From Haloechinothrix sp033042135 (GTDB taxonomy: Bacteria > Actinomycetota > Actinomycetes > Mycobacteriales > Pseudonocardiaceae), in contig NZ_WBXM01000002.1 in assembly GCF_033042135.1 (NCBI RefSeq), positions 248,001 to 312,000 on the forward strand: DNA of 64,000 nt, written 5' to 3'. A program made the position numbers and the translations under genes. Shown one piece after another: positions 18,210 to 27,897 of this stretch. Position 1 is the stretch's first letter. Every line of letters begins with the position of its first letter. The notes under the pieces are model-generated. The model saw only the letters and a program-made list of their open reading frames with translations. It was not told the origin of the DNA and made no database searches.

Positions 18210-18564
18210 CCTTTGCCGGAGGCTGTGGCAGCGTCCTGGGGAAAGACCTCAGGCGGCGTTGTTGGAGCCCGAGGAGCATTTCGACGACACTAGTGTTTGC
18301 CGAGGCAATAGCCGAGGAAGTGGGCCCGACTCTTCTCCGGACGGTGAGGGGTCGGGTTTCGCGTATCAGGGGGCAAGGATCGCGGTCGTGAGCCGCCGTC
18401 TCCACTCGCCACCAGCTCCTACCGGCCAAGCGACAGCGTCGGCGATCCACAGCAACGGCTCGTCCCGGTGGTCGACATGTCGGTAGTCCAGCGTGTGCAG
18501 TGCGCCGCACGGACTGCGCCATTCGTGTGTTATGTGTACCACTCAGGGAGCGAGTAGTGGTTTC
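18210..18564. other. Junction between the type III-D and type I-G operons
   Basis: 355 bases separating two operons that are internally gap-free. It contains a minus-strand gene remnant (18366-18542, listed separately) and no other supported gene. The cas3 promoter must lie here unless transcription reads through from the III-D operon. A GGGAG (about 18545) lies some 15 bases before the chosen cas3 ATG, farther than usual. Confidence 0.5.
18366..18542 (-). pseudogene. Remnant C-terminal fragment of an actinobacterial hypothetical protein
   Basis: On the minus strand a 58-codon stretch bounded by stops reads ...LDYRHVDHRDEPLLWIADA, then VAWPVGAGGEWRRRL near the end. The EPLLWIADAVAW...GGEWRRR pattern resembles the conserved C-terminal end of hypothetical proteins common in streptomycetes and pseudonocardias (DUF3800-like pattern, recognition by memory). 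There is no N-terminal part and an in-frame stop lies just upstream, so this looks like a decayed leftover at the module boundary rather than a working gene. Confidence 0.45.
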
Positions 18565-20964
18565 ATGCCTTTGATGAGTTTTGGGGAGTTCGTTGCGCGC
18601 GCAGCAGGGGGCGCAACGCCGTATCACTACCAGCAGCGACTTGCCGACAACGGTCTGCCGGATGTGTTGCAGGTGCCGACGGGGGCGGGTAAGACACTCG
18701 CTGCCGTGTTGCCGTGGCTATATCGCCGCAGGGCGCATCCGGATGAGGCCGTGCGGGCTGATACGCCGCGTTGGTTGGTGGTGGTGCTTCCCCAGCGGGC
18801 GCTCGTCGAGCAGACCGCGGAGGTGATCAGCGGGTGGCTGGATAGCCTTGGCGTATCGGTCCCGGTGCATCTGCTCATGGGCGGCGAGGACAGCGGGCAG
18901 CGGGAGTGGAAAGCGAGTCCGCAGCAGGAGCGCATCTTCGTCGGCACGCAGGATATGGTGCTCTCCCGCCTGCTGATGCGGGGTTTCGCCGAATCCCGCT
19001 CGGCGTGGCCTGCGAGTTTCGGTCTGCTGCACAACGGGGTGCAGTTCGTCTTCGACGAAGTCCAGCTCATGGGGCCAGGGCTGCCGACCTCGCTCCAGCT
19101 TCAGGGGCTGCGTGAGCACTACCGCACAGCGTTGCCGACCCGGTCGATGTGGATGTCCGCGACGATCGACCCCGGCTCCTGGGCGTTCCCCGATTTCCCG
19201 AACCGCGAGCTCACCGTCGAGACGCTGGACGACGCCGACTACACGGGTGCGCTGCGGCAGCGACTCGATGCGACCCGAACCGTCCAGTCAGTCGATCTCG
19301 GCGACGTCGACACGAAACAGTACCCGCGTGTGCTGGCCGATCGCGTGCTGGACGAGCACCGGACAGGTACGCGCACGCTGGTCGTCGTCAACACCGTCGA
19401 CCGGGCGATGGACGTCTACGGCGAGCTCACCCGCGCCGAGCCCGATGTGTCGCTGGTACTGCTGCATTCACGGTTCCGTCCGGCAGAGCGGCAGCGAAAC
19501 CTGGTCGCCGCACGTGCGGCACCTGCCGATACCGGTTCGATCGTTGTGGCCACCCAAGTACTCGAAGCCGGGATCGACCTCACCTCCGAAACGCTGATCA
19601 CCGAGCTAGCACCGTGGACGTCGCTGGTACAACGGGCGGGCCGATGCAACCGGGACGGCCGCGCCACCGGCGCGCGCCTACTATGGGCCGCACCGCCCTC
19701 GGGGCGCGACTCCCACCTGCCGTACGAGGCTGAGGACCTGGAGAACGCTGCGGAGTATCTGCGGCGGACCGAGGGCCGCGCGGTGACAGCGACCGACCTC
19801 GCCTCGGCGCACGTCACCGAGGTCCCACGCATCCACCCGGTGCTGCGCCGCCGGGACCTCCTCGGGTTGTTCGACACCGCGCCCGACCTGTCCGGCAACG
19901 ACGTCGACGTCGGCCCGTTCATCCGCGACGCCGATCAACACACGGTGTCGGTGGCCTGGCGCGAACCGGTAGGTGGCGAGGGCGACGAGACCATGCCGCT
20001 TCCGCAGCGACACGAGCTCTGTCCCGCACCCATCCAGCAGGTGCGCAAGCTCGTCGGCGGGAACACCGCGCAGGTCTACGATCAGCGCGACGGCCGGTGG
20101 CGGACCGCGTGGCCCGATGACGTGCGGCCGACCGCGCTGTTGGTGCTGAACGCCCCCGATGGTGGCTACCGCACCGACATCGGATTCGACCCGAGAAGTA
20201 AACAGCCCGTGCCGCCAGCGGAAGAGCCGAGTGCCGGGCGTGACAGGCAGGTCCCGGTCGCCCCTGAGGCGATGGCGAACGATCCGGGCTCGGCCGGGGA
20301 CGCGTGGGTGCCGCTGGCGCAGCATCTCGACGAGACCGAACAGGCCGCTCGCGAGCTGCTGCGGACTCTCGGTGTCGAACTCACGGCTGAGCAGCGCGAA
20401 GCGGTGGCGGTGGCCGCCCGGTATCACGATCTCGGGAAAGCGCACCCCACCTTCGTGGCCTCGCTGGAGAAGGCGAATCCCGATCATCCGCCCCCGGATG
20501 GGGATACGGTCTGGGCGAAATCACCCAGCAAGGCCCCGTTGCGCCACGATCCGCCGTACTTCCGGCACGAGTTGGTCAGTGCCCTGCTCCTGCTGGATGA
20601 GGACACCGGGTTGCTCGAAGGACTCGCCGAGCCCGACCTGGCCACTTACCTGGCGCTGGCGCACCACGGCAAGGTTCGGCTCTCGGTGCGGGGACGCCCC
20701 GAGGAGGCGGCGAACACCGTTCTGGGCGTGCGCGACGGCTCGGTGACACTGGCAACTGAGCTCCCCGGCGGTGTGCGGCTAGGTGAGCACACCTTGACGC
20801 TGGAGCCGACCACGCTCGGGGTCGGCTCGCTCGCCGATCGCGCGCTTCGACTGCGGGACCGAGCTGATCTCGGCCCGTTCCGGCTGGCGTTCTGCGAAGC
20901 GCTCGTCCGCGCTGCCGACGCGCGAGCGTCGGCAGCGGCCGTCCACGGGGGTGACCATGCCTGA
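18565..20964 (+). CDS. cas3: Cas3 helicase-nuclease, type I-G form with C-terminal HD domain
   Basis: 799 residues. Superfamily 2 helicase first: Walker A VPTGAGKT (37-44), FDEVQ (D164/E165, the DExH-like box), MWMSATID, HSRFRPAERQR, ATQVLEAGIDL and QRAGRCNRDG (from Q356). The HD nuclease follows at the C-terminus: RYHDLGKAH (H621/D622), YFRHELVSA and LALAHHGKVR. This helicase-then-HD order, the reverse of most Cas3, is characteristic of type I-G (I-U). Recruited by Cascade, it unwinds and degrades target DNA. ATG 18565 is preferred over codons back to 18493, which are Cys/Ser-rich and without RBS. First gene of the I-G operon; overlaps csx17 by 8 bases. Confidence 0.92.
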   Translation: MPLMSFGEFVARAAGGATPYHYQQRLADNGLPDVLQVPTGAGKTLAAVLPWLYRRRAHPDEAVRADTPRWLVVVLPQRALVEQTAEVISGWLDSLGVSVPVHLLMGGEDSGQREWKASPQQERIFVGTQDMVLSRLLMRGFAESRSAWPASFGLLHNGVQFVFDEVQLMGPGLPTSLQLQGLREHYRTALPTRSMWMSATIDPGSWAFPDFPNRELTVETLDDADYTGALRQRLDATRTVQSVDLGDVDTKQYPRVLADRVLDEHRTGTRTLVVVNTVDRAMDVYGELTRAEPDVSLVLLHSRFRPAERQRNLVAARAAPADTGSIVVATQVLEAGIDLTSETLITELAPWTSLVQRAGRCNRDGRATGARLLWAAPPSGRDSHLPYEAEDLENAAEYLRRTEGRAVTATDLASAHVTEVPRIHPVLRRRDLLGLFDTAPDLSGNDVDVGPFIRDADQHTVSVAWREPVGGEGDETMPLPQRHELCPAPIQQVRKLVGGNTAQVYDQRDGRWRTAWPDDVRPTALLVLNAPDGGYRTDIGFDPRSKQPVPPAEEPSAGRDRQVPVAPEAMANDPGSAGDAWVPLAQHLDETEQAARELLRTLGVELTAEQREAVAVAARYHDLGKAHPTFVASLEKANPDHPPPDGDTVWAKSPSKAPLRHDPPYFRHELVSALLLLDEDTGLLEGLAEPDLATYLALAHHGKVRLSVRGRPEEAANTVLGVRDGSVTLATELPGGVRLGEHTLTLEPTTLGVGSLADRALRLRDRADLGPFRLAFCEALVRAADARASAAAVHGGDHA

Positions 20965-23170
20965 ACTGGTCCTGCCGGGCTGCGGGACGACACCGCTCAG
21001 CGACTACCTGACCGGGCTGGGGGTGCTGCGCAGCGTCACCCGGCTGTTCGACCGTGACGCCACGGGCAGCTGGCGAGGCCAGCGGTTCGTGCTGGACTCG
21101 ACGTTCACGACTCTCGACGAGCTGGTAGAGGCGCTGCACGAACGGTTCGAGCCGGAGGCGATCGTCTCGCCGTGGAACGCGGGATCGGGTTTCGCGGGCA
21201 ACGGCAAGAACGTCACCGCTGAGAAGGCCCTGGAGTGGGTCCGGCGGTCCGCGGACGAGCGGCTCGTGACGTTGCGCTCCGGCGTCGAGGCAGGCGACGA
21301 AGTGGTGCGGCAGGGCCGGGAGCTCGGCTGGGGCGGCACGGGCAGCGAACTGTGGCAACCGGATCGCAAGCGCGACGTGCTCATGCTGTGCCGCAACTCG
21401 TTCCCGGACGAAGCGCTCGCGTGGCTGGATGCTGCCAACGTGCTCACCGGTGACGGCGACGTCGCGATCAACCGGTTGCTGGGCACGGGCGGCAACTTCG
21501 GCAGGCAGGACCTCTCGGCTACGTATATCAGCAGGGTCCGGTCCGCGTTCACCGATGACCGCAGCAAGGACTGGCTGCACGCGCTGCTGTCCGGGCACGA
21601 GAACGTCAGCTACCTCCGCAGCACGGTCGGCCAGTTCGACCCCGGCCGTGCAGGTGGGGTGCAGTCGTCCCCGCTGGAGAAAGCCGACTCGGAGGGGTTC
21701 GCGAACCCTTGGGGATTCCTCCTCACCGTCGAAGGGGCGTTACTGTTCGCGGCCGCGGTGGTGCGCAGACACGGCGCAGGCTACAGTGACGCCTCAGTCC
21801 CGTTCCAGGTGCGCGGTGCCACTAGCGGGCACGCCACCGCCGCACCCGACGAGCGGGCACTGGGTGAATTGTGGACACCGGAATGGTTCGTTCCAGCCAG
21901 GCTGGACGAGATCGTTCAACTGCTCAGTGAGGGACGTGCCGAGTGGCGCGACCGGCCTGCCCGTTCCGGGCTGGATTTCGCCAGGGCGGTGGCCAGCCTC
22001 GGGGTGGATCGTGGGATCGCGGCGTTCGAGCGGTATGTGTTCGTGGACCGTCTCGGGCAGAACCCGCTGGCCGTGCCTGCCGATCGTATCCCGGTGCGGC
22101 GTCGGGAGAGCGTGCGACTCCTGTCCGAGCTCGACAGGTGGCTGAACCCGCTGCGGGAACGTGCCACCGGCACCGTGTCGGCACGGGTCCGCGACGTCGA
22201 CGAGGCGTTGTTCGCCCACGCGCGCACCGGCGAGCAGGCGGATTTCGTGGCGGTTCTGGCCGCGATCGGCCGGGCACACGAAGCGGTCGCCGTATCCGGT
22301 ACCGCCCGGCGGATCGTCCCGCCGCTGGTGCTCGGCGGGGGGTGGGCTATCGCGTCTGAACTATTCAGCGTGGCTCAGGAGGATCCGGAGCTGCGCATCG
22401 CCCTGGCGCTGGCCACTGCCCGCGATGATCAACCCGAGGGCGAGCGCCGCCTGCCCACGCTGCACGGCCTGCGGCCGCTGCTGAGCCCGGTCACCAGGCA
22501 CGACTACTTCCCCGCCTGGACAGATCGGCCGACCCCGTGCCCACTGCGGGCGGGGCTGTGTCGGGCGCTGACTACGGCCGTCCGGCGCAGAGGCATGCCG
22601 CGGCCGGACGACGAGGGCCATGAGGAGATGTTGCCCGCGGTGCGCGGACCCAGGATCACGTTCCGTCACGGCATGCGGATCGGCGCCGGCGATATGCAGG
22701 CGTTACTCGACGGTGTGCTCGACGAACGGCGCATTGCCGAATTGCTCGCGGGCCTTCTCACTGTCGACTGGGCGACGGTCGCGGTCGAGTCCCGCGAGAA
22801 GCCGCCGTGGAATCTGCATGGCCCACGTGCGCATGATGTGAGCCTCGATCTGCTGGTGCCGTTCGGCATCGCCGAGCCGTTCACGTTACCGCGAGAAGAC
22901 GACTCCGAACACCGCATCCTGCTCCGGCCGGGCGCTCACTGGCCTGCCATGCTGGCCGCGAACCGTGCTGGCGAGGTGCTCGATGACGCTGCGCGTCGGC
23001 TGCGTCTCGGGGGCGTGCCGCATGTGGTCCGCCCACGTCATCACGTCACGCGCAGCGAAGCACTCGCCGTCGCGCTCCTCGCCCGTGCTCGCGACAGCGA
23101 CGTGCAGTACGCCCTGCGCCGGGTTGGAGTCCTTCCCGACATCACCGAAGCCGACAAGGAGTCCGCATGA
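20957..23170 (+). CDS. csx17: Csx17 / Cas8g, large subunit of type I-G Cascade
   Basis: 737 residues. The N-terminus LVLPGCGTTPLSDYLTGLGVLR, then SPWNAGSGF and later NRLLGTGGNFGRQDLS, matches the Csx17 pattern: conserved GC-xxPL, YL-ALGxLR and GTGGNxG segments. Csx17 is the Cas8-like subunit specific to type I-G. It is expected to recognise the PAM and position the crRNA 5' end. Neighbours fix the assignment: cas3 upstream, csb1 and csb2 downstream, all overlapping. ATG 20957 lies within the last codons of cas3; an in-frame GTG at 20951 is possible. Confidence 0.9.
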   Translation: MPELVLPGCGTTPLSDYLTGLGVLRSVTRLFDRDATGSWRGQRFVLDSTFTTLDELVEALHERFEPEAIVSPWNAGSGFAGNGKNVTAEKALEWVRRSADERLVTLRSGVEAGDEVVRQGRELGWGGTGSELWQPDRKRDVLMLCRNSFPDEALAWLDAANVLTGDGDVAINRLLGTGGNFGRQDLSATYISRVRSAFTDDRSKDWLHALLSGHENVSYLRSTVGQFDPGRAGGVQSSPLEKADSEGFANPWGFLLTVEGALLFAAAVVRRHGAGYSDASVPFQVRGATSGHATAAPDERALGELWTPEWFVPARLDEIVQLLSEGRAEWRDRPARSGLDFARAVASLGVDRGIAAFERYVFVDRLGQNPLAVPADRIPVRRRESVRLLSELDRWLNPLRERATGTVSARVRDVDEALFAHARTGEQADFVAVLAAIGRAHEAVAVSGTARRIVPPLVLGGGWAIASELFSVAQEDPELRIALALATARDDQPEGERRLPTLHGLRPLLSPVTRHDYFPAWTDRPTPCPLRAGLCRALTTAVRRRGMPRPDDEGHEEMLPAVRGPRITFRHGMRIGAGDMQALLDGVLDERRIAELLAGLLTVDWATVAVESREKPPWNLHGPRAHDVSLDLLVPFGIAEPFTLPREDDSEHRILLRPGAHWPAMLAANRAGEVLDDAARRLRLGGVPHVVRPRHHVTRSEALAVALLARARDSDVQYALRRVGVLPDITEADKESA

Positions 23171-24153
23171 CACGCCGTGTGATCTATGACGCCGACCTCG
23201 CTCCCGTGCCCGGTAGCACGTTCCAGCCCACCGGGTTCCCGGACATCGGCGCGGCTACGTTCACCCGCTATGACGGGGACGGCAATCAGGTCGACTCGCT
23301 GCTGGTCGAATCCGTGCAGTCGATGGCGAATCGGCTCGAATCCACCGCGTGGGACGCTGCCGGCCAGCGGCCCGTCGAGACCGTGCGGGGCCTGCCGTGG
23401 GTGCGAGTGGTGCGCGACGGCACAGGCGAGTTCCTGACCTCAAGCCGACTTGAAGCTCACCGCCTGGCGTCGCCGTTCGTGCACAAGGCCAGTCTGGATG
23501 GGCGTTCCATGTTCGACGAGATCCGCGAGCGCCTTGGACTGGCCCAGGACACCCCGCTGAACCGTACCGCGATGGCACGCGCCGTCGCCGAACTCGACCC
23601 GTTCTGCCTGATCCACGGGGTGTTCTTCTCGCAGAAGGAATGGTGGGGTCAACCCAAGTTCTCGCGTGCGGTATCGGCAGTGATCGAGGCACACCATGTC
23701 ATGCGTGTCGACAGTGGAGGTCGCAAGGCCGATCACGTACGCCACCAACTCTCGGATGACTTCGGGGGGACTCAGGAAGGGTATGGCTCGGTGCCGTTCC
23801 CGCGCACCGAGTGGACCGCCCGCGCCATCGTCGCCTCGTTCGCGGTGGATCGGGAGCTGCTCTATTCCTACGGGCTCCCGGATCAGGTCACCGAGCTGCT
23901 GGAGACCGTGGCGCTCTGGGAGATCCGCTCACTGCTCGAGGGCGGATTGCGGCTGCGCACCGCATGTGACCTGGAGGTGCTCGGGGAGGTGAAGGCGCGT
24001 CGAGGACCGGAACTCCCGACGCTGGAGACGCTGACGGAGCGGATTCGTGAGCTGCTGCCCCAATGCACTGACGTGTTCGGCAACGGCGAGCCACTCTCCG
24101 TGCAGTGGGCAGATAAGGGCAAGGACAAGGGTAAGAAGGGTGCCCGTAAGTGA
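23167..24153 (+). CDS. csb1: Csb1 / Cas7g, type I-G backbone subunit
   Basis: 328 residues of the GSU0053 (Csb1) family. The diagnostic N-terminal run PVPGSTFQPTGFPDIGAA (residues 13-30) and LLVESVQSMANRLEST (41-56) are present, as is LIHGVFFSQKEWW. It polymerises along the crRNA as the Cas7 subunit of Cascade. The C-terminus ends in a basic KGKDKGKKGARK tail that may contact nucleic acid. ATG 23167 overlaps the csx17 stop (ATGA) and its own stop overlaps GTG 24150. Confidence 0.93.
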   Translation: MTRRVIYDADLAPVPGSTFQPTGFPDIGAATFTRYDGDGNQVDSLLVESVQSMANRLESTAWDAAGQRPVETVRGLPWVRVVRDGTGEFLTSSRLEAHRLASPFVHKASLDGRSMFDEIRERLGLAQDTPLNRTAMARAVAELDPFCLIHGVFFSQKEWWGQPKFSRAVSAVIEAHHVMRVDSGGRKADHVRHQLSDDFGGTQEGYGSVPFPRTEWTARAIVASFAVDRELLYSYGLPDQVTELLETVALWEIRSLLEGGLRLRTACDLEVLGEVKARRGPELPTLETLTERIRELLPQCTDVFGNGEPLSVQWADKGKDKGKKGARK

Positions 24154-25607
24154 CCACCACGCTCGCATTCAGCTTCCCGTGGGGGCGATACCACGCGACG
24201 CCGTGGGGTCGACATGTCAACGAAGGCGCCGTCGAGTTGCCGCCGTCGCCCTGGCGACTGCTACGTGCACTGTATACGGTGTGGCACACCCGCGTGCCCG
24301 ACCTGGATACTGACACCGTGCATGCCCTGCTCGGCACGCTCGCCGTACCGCCGATGGTGCACGTGCCGCCGCACACGATCGCGCACACCCGGCACTACTA
24401 TCCCGACACCCAGCACACCGAGATCAACCTGAGCGTCGATCAGACACTCGACACCTTCGCGGTGTTCGATCGCCACGCGGAACTGGCTGTGCAGTGGCCA
24501 CAGACGTTGCCGGAGACGCAGTTCGACGCGTTGTCCAAACTGGCGACATCGATGCCGTATCTCGGCAGGGCCGATAGCGTGTGCGAGGCGCGCGTCGCGA
24601 AGGAATGGCAGCCCGATCGGCACGATACGTGGGTTCCGGTGGATGTCGCCGAAACCGTCCACCCTGAGGCGGAGGCGACCACCGTCCTCGCGCCGGAACT
24701 GCCGCTGGTCACCGAGTCCCTCGTCGCGCGACCGATGGATGTGCGCAAGGGCGGGCTCCTGTTTCCCGCGGGCACCAGGTTCGTCGGCTACCAGCGTGCC
24801 CGAAGCGCACCGAAGCCGCGCCCCCGTCGACCGGCGCGGAAGCACAGCGTCACCACCGTGCGGTTCGATGTCGCGCAGCCGGCGGCGCCCAAGCAAACGG
24901 AAGCGCTGGCATACACCGACTTACTGCGGCAAGCCGCGTTGAGCCAGCTCGGTGCTCGCCGAGAGCGGCCCGAAGCTACCGTTCTGGGTGGCAAGCACGC
25001 CGACGCGCGAGCCTCGAGGACCGACCACCGCCATGCCCACTATCTCCCGATCACCAAGGCAGGGCGCCTCACTGGATTGGTGGTGTGGGCGCCGGACGGT
25101 GTGGGTGGCGAGGAGCTTGATGCCGTGTCCGCGATTCGCTCGTTGCGTAGCGGTATGCGCAAGCGGCAGTCGCACGACGAGGGCAACGACGAGGACGTCG
25201 GGAGCGAACGGTGGCGCCTCACGGTGCGTGTCGCGGGCACCGGGCCGGTCGAGACGGTCGCCCCCGAGCTGGCCGGAACGTCCCGAATCTGGTGCTCGCT
25301 GACCCCGTTCACGCCGTCTCGTTACGCCAAGAAGCGACACGACTGGCAGCGGTTCCTCCGAGCCGAGGTCGAACGTGAGCTCAGCTATCGCGGCATCGAC
25401 GCCCGACCCCAGGTTGAACTTGTCGATGGGAACTGGGCCGCGTACCGGCGATACCGGCCTTCCGCACGGATGCGCCAGGACCGCGTTCATGGACAAGCCA
25501 CCCGACCGTCGGCATTCCTCCGTATCCACTTCGACCGAGCTATCGGAGGTCCACTGGCCCTAGGGCACCTGAGCCATTTCGGGCTAGGTCTATTCGTCCC
25601 CGAGTGA
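24150..25607 (+). CDS. csb2: Csb2, Cas5-Cas6 fusion of type I-G
   Basis: 485 residues of the GSU0054 (Csb2) family: TLAFSFPWGRYHATPWGRHVNEG at the start, WPPSPWRLLRALYTVWH-type segment (here ELPPSPWRLLRAL), PHTIAHTRHYYPD, and a C-terminal LGHLSHFGLGLFVPE, the G-rich end typical of Cas6. Family knowledge: the N-terminal part acts as Cas5, the C-terminal part as Cas6, cutting pre-crRNA. It is the only Cas6-like activity in the island, so it probably processes transcripts of both arrays. GTG 24150 overlaps the csb1 stop; eight bases separate it from cas4-cas1. Confidence 0.9.
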   Translation: MTTTLAFSFPWGRYHATPWGRHVNEGAVELPPSPWRLLRALYTVWHTRVPDLDTDTVHALLGTLAVPPMVHVPPHTIAHTRHYYPDTQHTEINLSVDQTLDTFAVFDRHAELAVQWPQTLPETQFDALSKLATSMPYLGRADSVCEARVAKEWQPDRHDTWVPVDVAETVHPEAEATTVLAPELPLVTESLVARPMDVRKGGLLFPAGTRFVGYQRARSAPKPRPRRPARKHSVTTVRFDVAQPAAPKQTEALAYTDLLRQAALSQLGARRERPEATVLGGKHADARASRTDHRHAHYLPITKAGRLTGLVVWAPDGVGGEELDAVSAIRSLRSGMRKRQSHDEGNDEDVGSERWRLTVRVAGTGPVETVAPELAGTSRIWCSLTPFTPSRYAKKRHDWQRFLRAEVERELSYRGIDARPQVELVDGNWAAYRRYRPSARMRQDRVHGQATRPSAFLRIHFDRAIGGPLALGHLSHFGLGLFVPE

Positions 25608-25615
25608 GGTGAACC

Positions 25616-27256
25616 ATGTCCGGCGACCTGCTTCCTGCTCGCATGGTGAACGAGTACGTCTACTGCCCGCGCTTGTTCTACCTGGAATGGGTGGAAGCAC
25701 GCTTCGCCGACAACGACGACACCAAGCTCGGCAAGCAGGTCCACCGGAAAGTGGATGCGGAGACCGGTTCCGCGCCCTTACCCGAGGACGGCGACCTGCG
25801 CGCGGCCCGGTCGGTGACCTTGTCCTCCGAACAGCTCGGGGTGATCGCCAAACTCGACCTCATCGAAGGCCACGGTGGCACCGTCGTTCCCGTCGATTAC
25901 AAGAAGGGTTCACCACGAGACGACGACACGCCGTGGCCGTCCGACGAGGTGCAGGTGTGCCTGCAGGCGTTGGTGCTCATCGAACACGGATACCGAGTTG
26001 ACTACGCAGAGCTGTACTACGCGACACCCCGTCGCCGGGTGCGGGTGGAGCTCACCGACCAGCGACTGTCCTGGGCCCGGGATGTGGTTGCTGAAACCTG
26101 GAACGTCGCCGACCAGGCGGCCGCACCGCTGCCGCTGGTGGACAGCCCCAAGTGCACGAGATGCTCGCTGGTCGGGCTGTGTCTACCCGACGAGACGAAC
26201 GCGCTCCTTGCGCGCCGCGAGCAGCCGCCGCGCAGACTGGTGCCGAAGGATCCCGACCAGCGCCCGGTGTATGTCACCGAACCGGGTGCGTTCGTGGGTG
26301 TGCGCAGCGGTCGCTTGGAGGTCACCAGAGACAAGGAGAAGATCGCGACGTTCCGGTTGCTCGACACCGCACAGCTCGTGGTCTTCGGGAAGGTCCAGGT
26401 CAGCACCCAAGCCTTGCAGGCATGCTTCGCCCGGGGAATCCCTGTGCTGTGGCTGAGTAGCGGCGGATGGCTGCACGGGTTCGCCCAGGGGCAGATGTCG
26501 AAGTACGTGGAGTTGCGGCGGAGGCAGACCGCCGTGCACGCGCAAGGTGGGGCAGGCCTCGCGCAACGCATCATCGCGGGGAAGATCCTCAACTGCCGGA
26601 CACTGCTGCGTCGCAACGCACGTGGAAACGTCACCGAGACGTTGGCTTCATTGAAGCGGCTCGCCGATCAGGCACGACACACGGAGAGCTTCTCGTCCTT
26701 GCTAGGTGTCGAGGGAACAGCGGCTCGCCTGTACTTCGCCGCGTTTCCCAGCATGATCTCCAGCGAGGCAGCCGACCTCGCGGCTGATTTCTCCGCGAAG
26801 GGACGCAACCGGCGACCTCCGCCGGATCCGTTGAACGCGCTGCTGTCGTTCTGCTACGCCATGCTGACCAAAGACCTGGTCGCGATCACCCTGGGCGTCG
26901 GCTTGGATCCGTACCTCGGGATCTACCACCGTTCCCGATACGGCAGACCCGCCATGGCGCTCGACCTGGCCGAAGAGTTCCGACCGCTGGTCGCCGATTC
27001 TGTGGTTGTCGGTCTCCTCAACAACGGCGAGGTTCGGCCCGCGGATTTCCTCCGGCGCGCCAACGCCGTCGCGTTGACCGACGATGCGCGCCGGACGGTA
27101 CTGCGCGCGTACGAACGCAGGCTCGACACCGAGATTCGCCACCCGAGCTTCGGGTATCGCATCACCTACCGGCGGGTAATGGACGTTCAGGCCAGGCTGC
27201 TCGGCGCGGTACTGGTCGGCGAGATCCCGGAATACACACCTATGGTGACCAGGTGA
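25616..27256 (+). CDS. cas4-cas1: Cas4-Cas1 fusion, adaptation nuclease-integrase
   Basis: 546 residues. The Cas4 part (1 to about 200) has the RecB-like nuclease motif VDYKKG and four cluster cysteines: C17 (YCPRLFYLEW) and C180, C183, C189 (CTRCSLVGLC). The Cas1 part shows the metal-binding residues E366 (LLGVEG), H438 (YLGIYHRSRYGRPA) and D450 (MALDLAEEFRP). Cas4 trims prespacers and sets the PAM-proximal end; Cas1 integrates them at the leader. The fusion is typical of type I-G. ATG 25616 follows GAGGTGAACC. It is the only adaptation module in the window and presumably serves both arrays. Overlaps cas2 by 4 bases. Confidence 0.95.
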   Translation: MSGDLLPARMVNEYVYCPRLFYLEWVEARFADNDDTKLGKQVHRKVDAETGSAPLPEDGDLRAARSVTLSSEQLGVIAKLDLIEGHGGTVVPVDYKKGSPRDDDTPWPSDEVQVCLQALVLIEHGYRVDYAELYYATPRRRVRVELTDQRLSWARDVVAETWNVADQAAAPLPLVDSPKCTRCSLVGLCLPDETNALLARREQPPRRLVPKDPDQRPVYVTEPGAFVGVRSGRLEVTRDKEKIATFRLLDTAQLVVFGKVQVSTQALQACFARGIPVLWLSSGGWLHGFAQGQMSKYVELRRRQTAVHAQGGAGLAQRIIAGKILNCRTLLRRNARGNVTETLASLKRLADQARHTESFSSLLGVEGTAARLYFAAFPSMISSEAADLAADFSAKGRNRRPPPDPLNALLSFCYAMLTKDLVAITLGVGLDPYLGIYHRSRYGRPAMALDLAEEFRPLVADSVVVGLLNNGEVRPADFLRRANAVALTDDARRTVLRAYERRLDTEIRHPSFGYRITYRRVMDVQARLLGAVLVGEIPEYTPMVTR

Positions 27257-27549
27257 CGATCATGGCTCGACGACGCTACCTCATGGCATACGACATCGCC
27301 GACCCGTCGCGTCTGCGGCGGGTATGCAACCTGATGGAGGACCATGGTCAACGCTTGCAGTACTCGGTGTTCCTGTGCGACCTCTCGCTGGGAGAGCGCG
27401 CCGACTTGGAAACCTCGGTGGCGGAGGTGATGGACCTTACCGAAGACAGCGTCGTGGAGATCGACCTCGGTCCCGCCAACAGGCCGGCTGCTGTTCGCTG
27501 CTTGGGCCGCCCACGGGCGCTACCAGAATCCGGCCCGCAGATTGTGTGA
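27253..27549 (+). CDS. cas2: Cas2
   Basis: 98 residues (95 if translation starts at ATG 27262). Ferredoxin-like fold with RRRYLMAYDIADPSRLRRV at the start, containing the conserved Asp of YDI, then LQYSVFLCDLS and a terminal acidic strand. Cas2 dimers bridge two Cas1 dimers in the spacer-integration complex. GTG 27253 overlaps the cas4-cas1 stop. Last gene of the I-G operon; array 2 lies 516 bases downstream in the same orientation. Confidence 0.93.
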   Translation: MTIMARRRYLMAYDIADPSRLRRVCNLMEDHGQRLQYSVFLCDLSLGERADLETSVAEVMDLTEDSVVEIDLGPANRPAAVRCLGRPRALPESGPQIV

Positions 27550-27897
27550 CAACCCCTGGCTGCGGCGTATTCGTGCGAATCATGAGATGTGGCGGAACGT
27601 TGTTCGGCCGATGCGCTACTCCGACACTGACGGTCGCGGCGTCCGATCGGGTGCGCGTCGCTTCCAGCCGGGTGCAATGAACGTCGGCTGGCGTCCGTTC
27701 GAGATCTCGGTGAGGGGCGCCGACCGCAGCAGGGGTGTTCCGGTGTCGGTACTCGCCATACCGCGCGGTAGGGCGTCGCCAGAGGTCCTCGGTAGCCGTC
27801 CTAAGGATCGATCGAGCTCAGCTTTGCCGGGATCCAAGATAACCGTCCCGATTTCGAAATGCGGAAGGCGTATCGAGCCAGTGGTGGCGCTGGCGCG
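27550..27897. other. Gene-free stretch between cas2 and the array 2 leader
   Basis: 348 bases. Small open frames on either strand lack an RBS and any recognisable motif. It probably holds the end of the cas operon transcript; I see no convincing hairpin-plus-T terminator. Nothing else supported. Confidence 0.4.
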
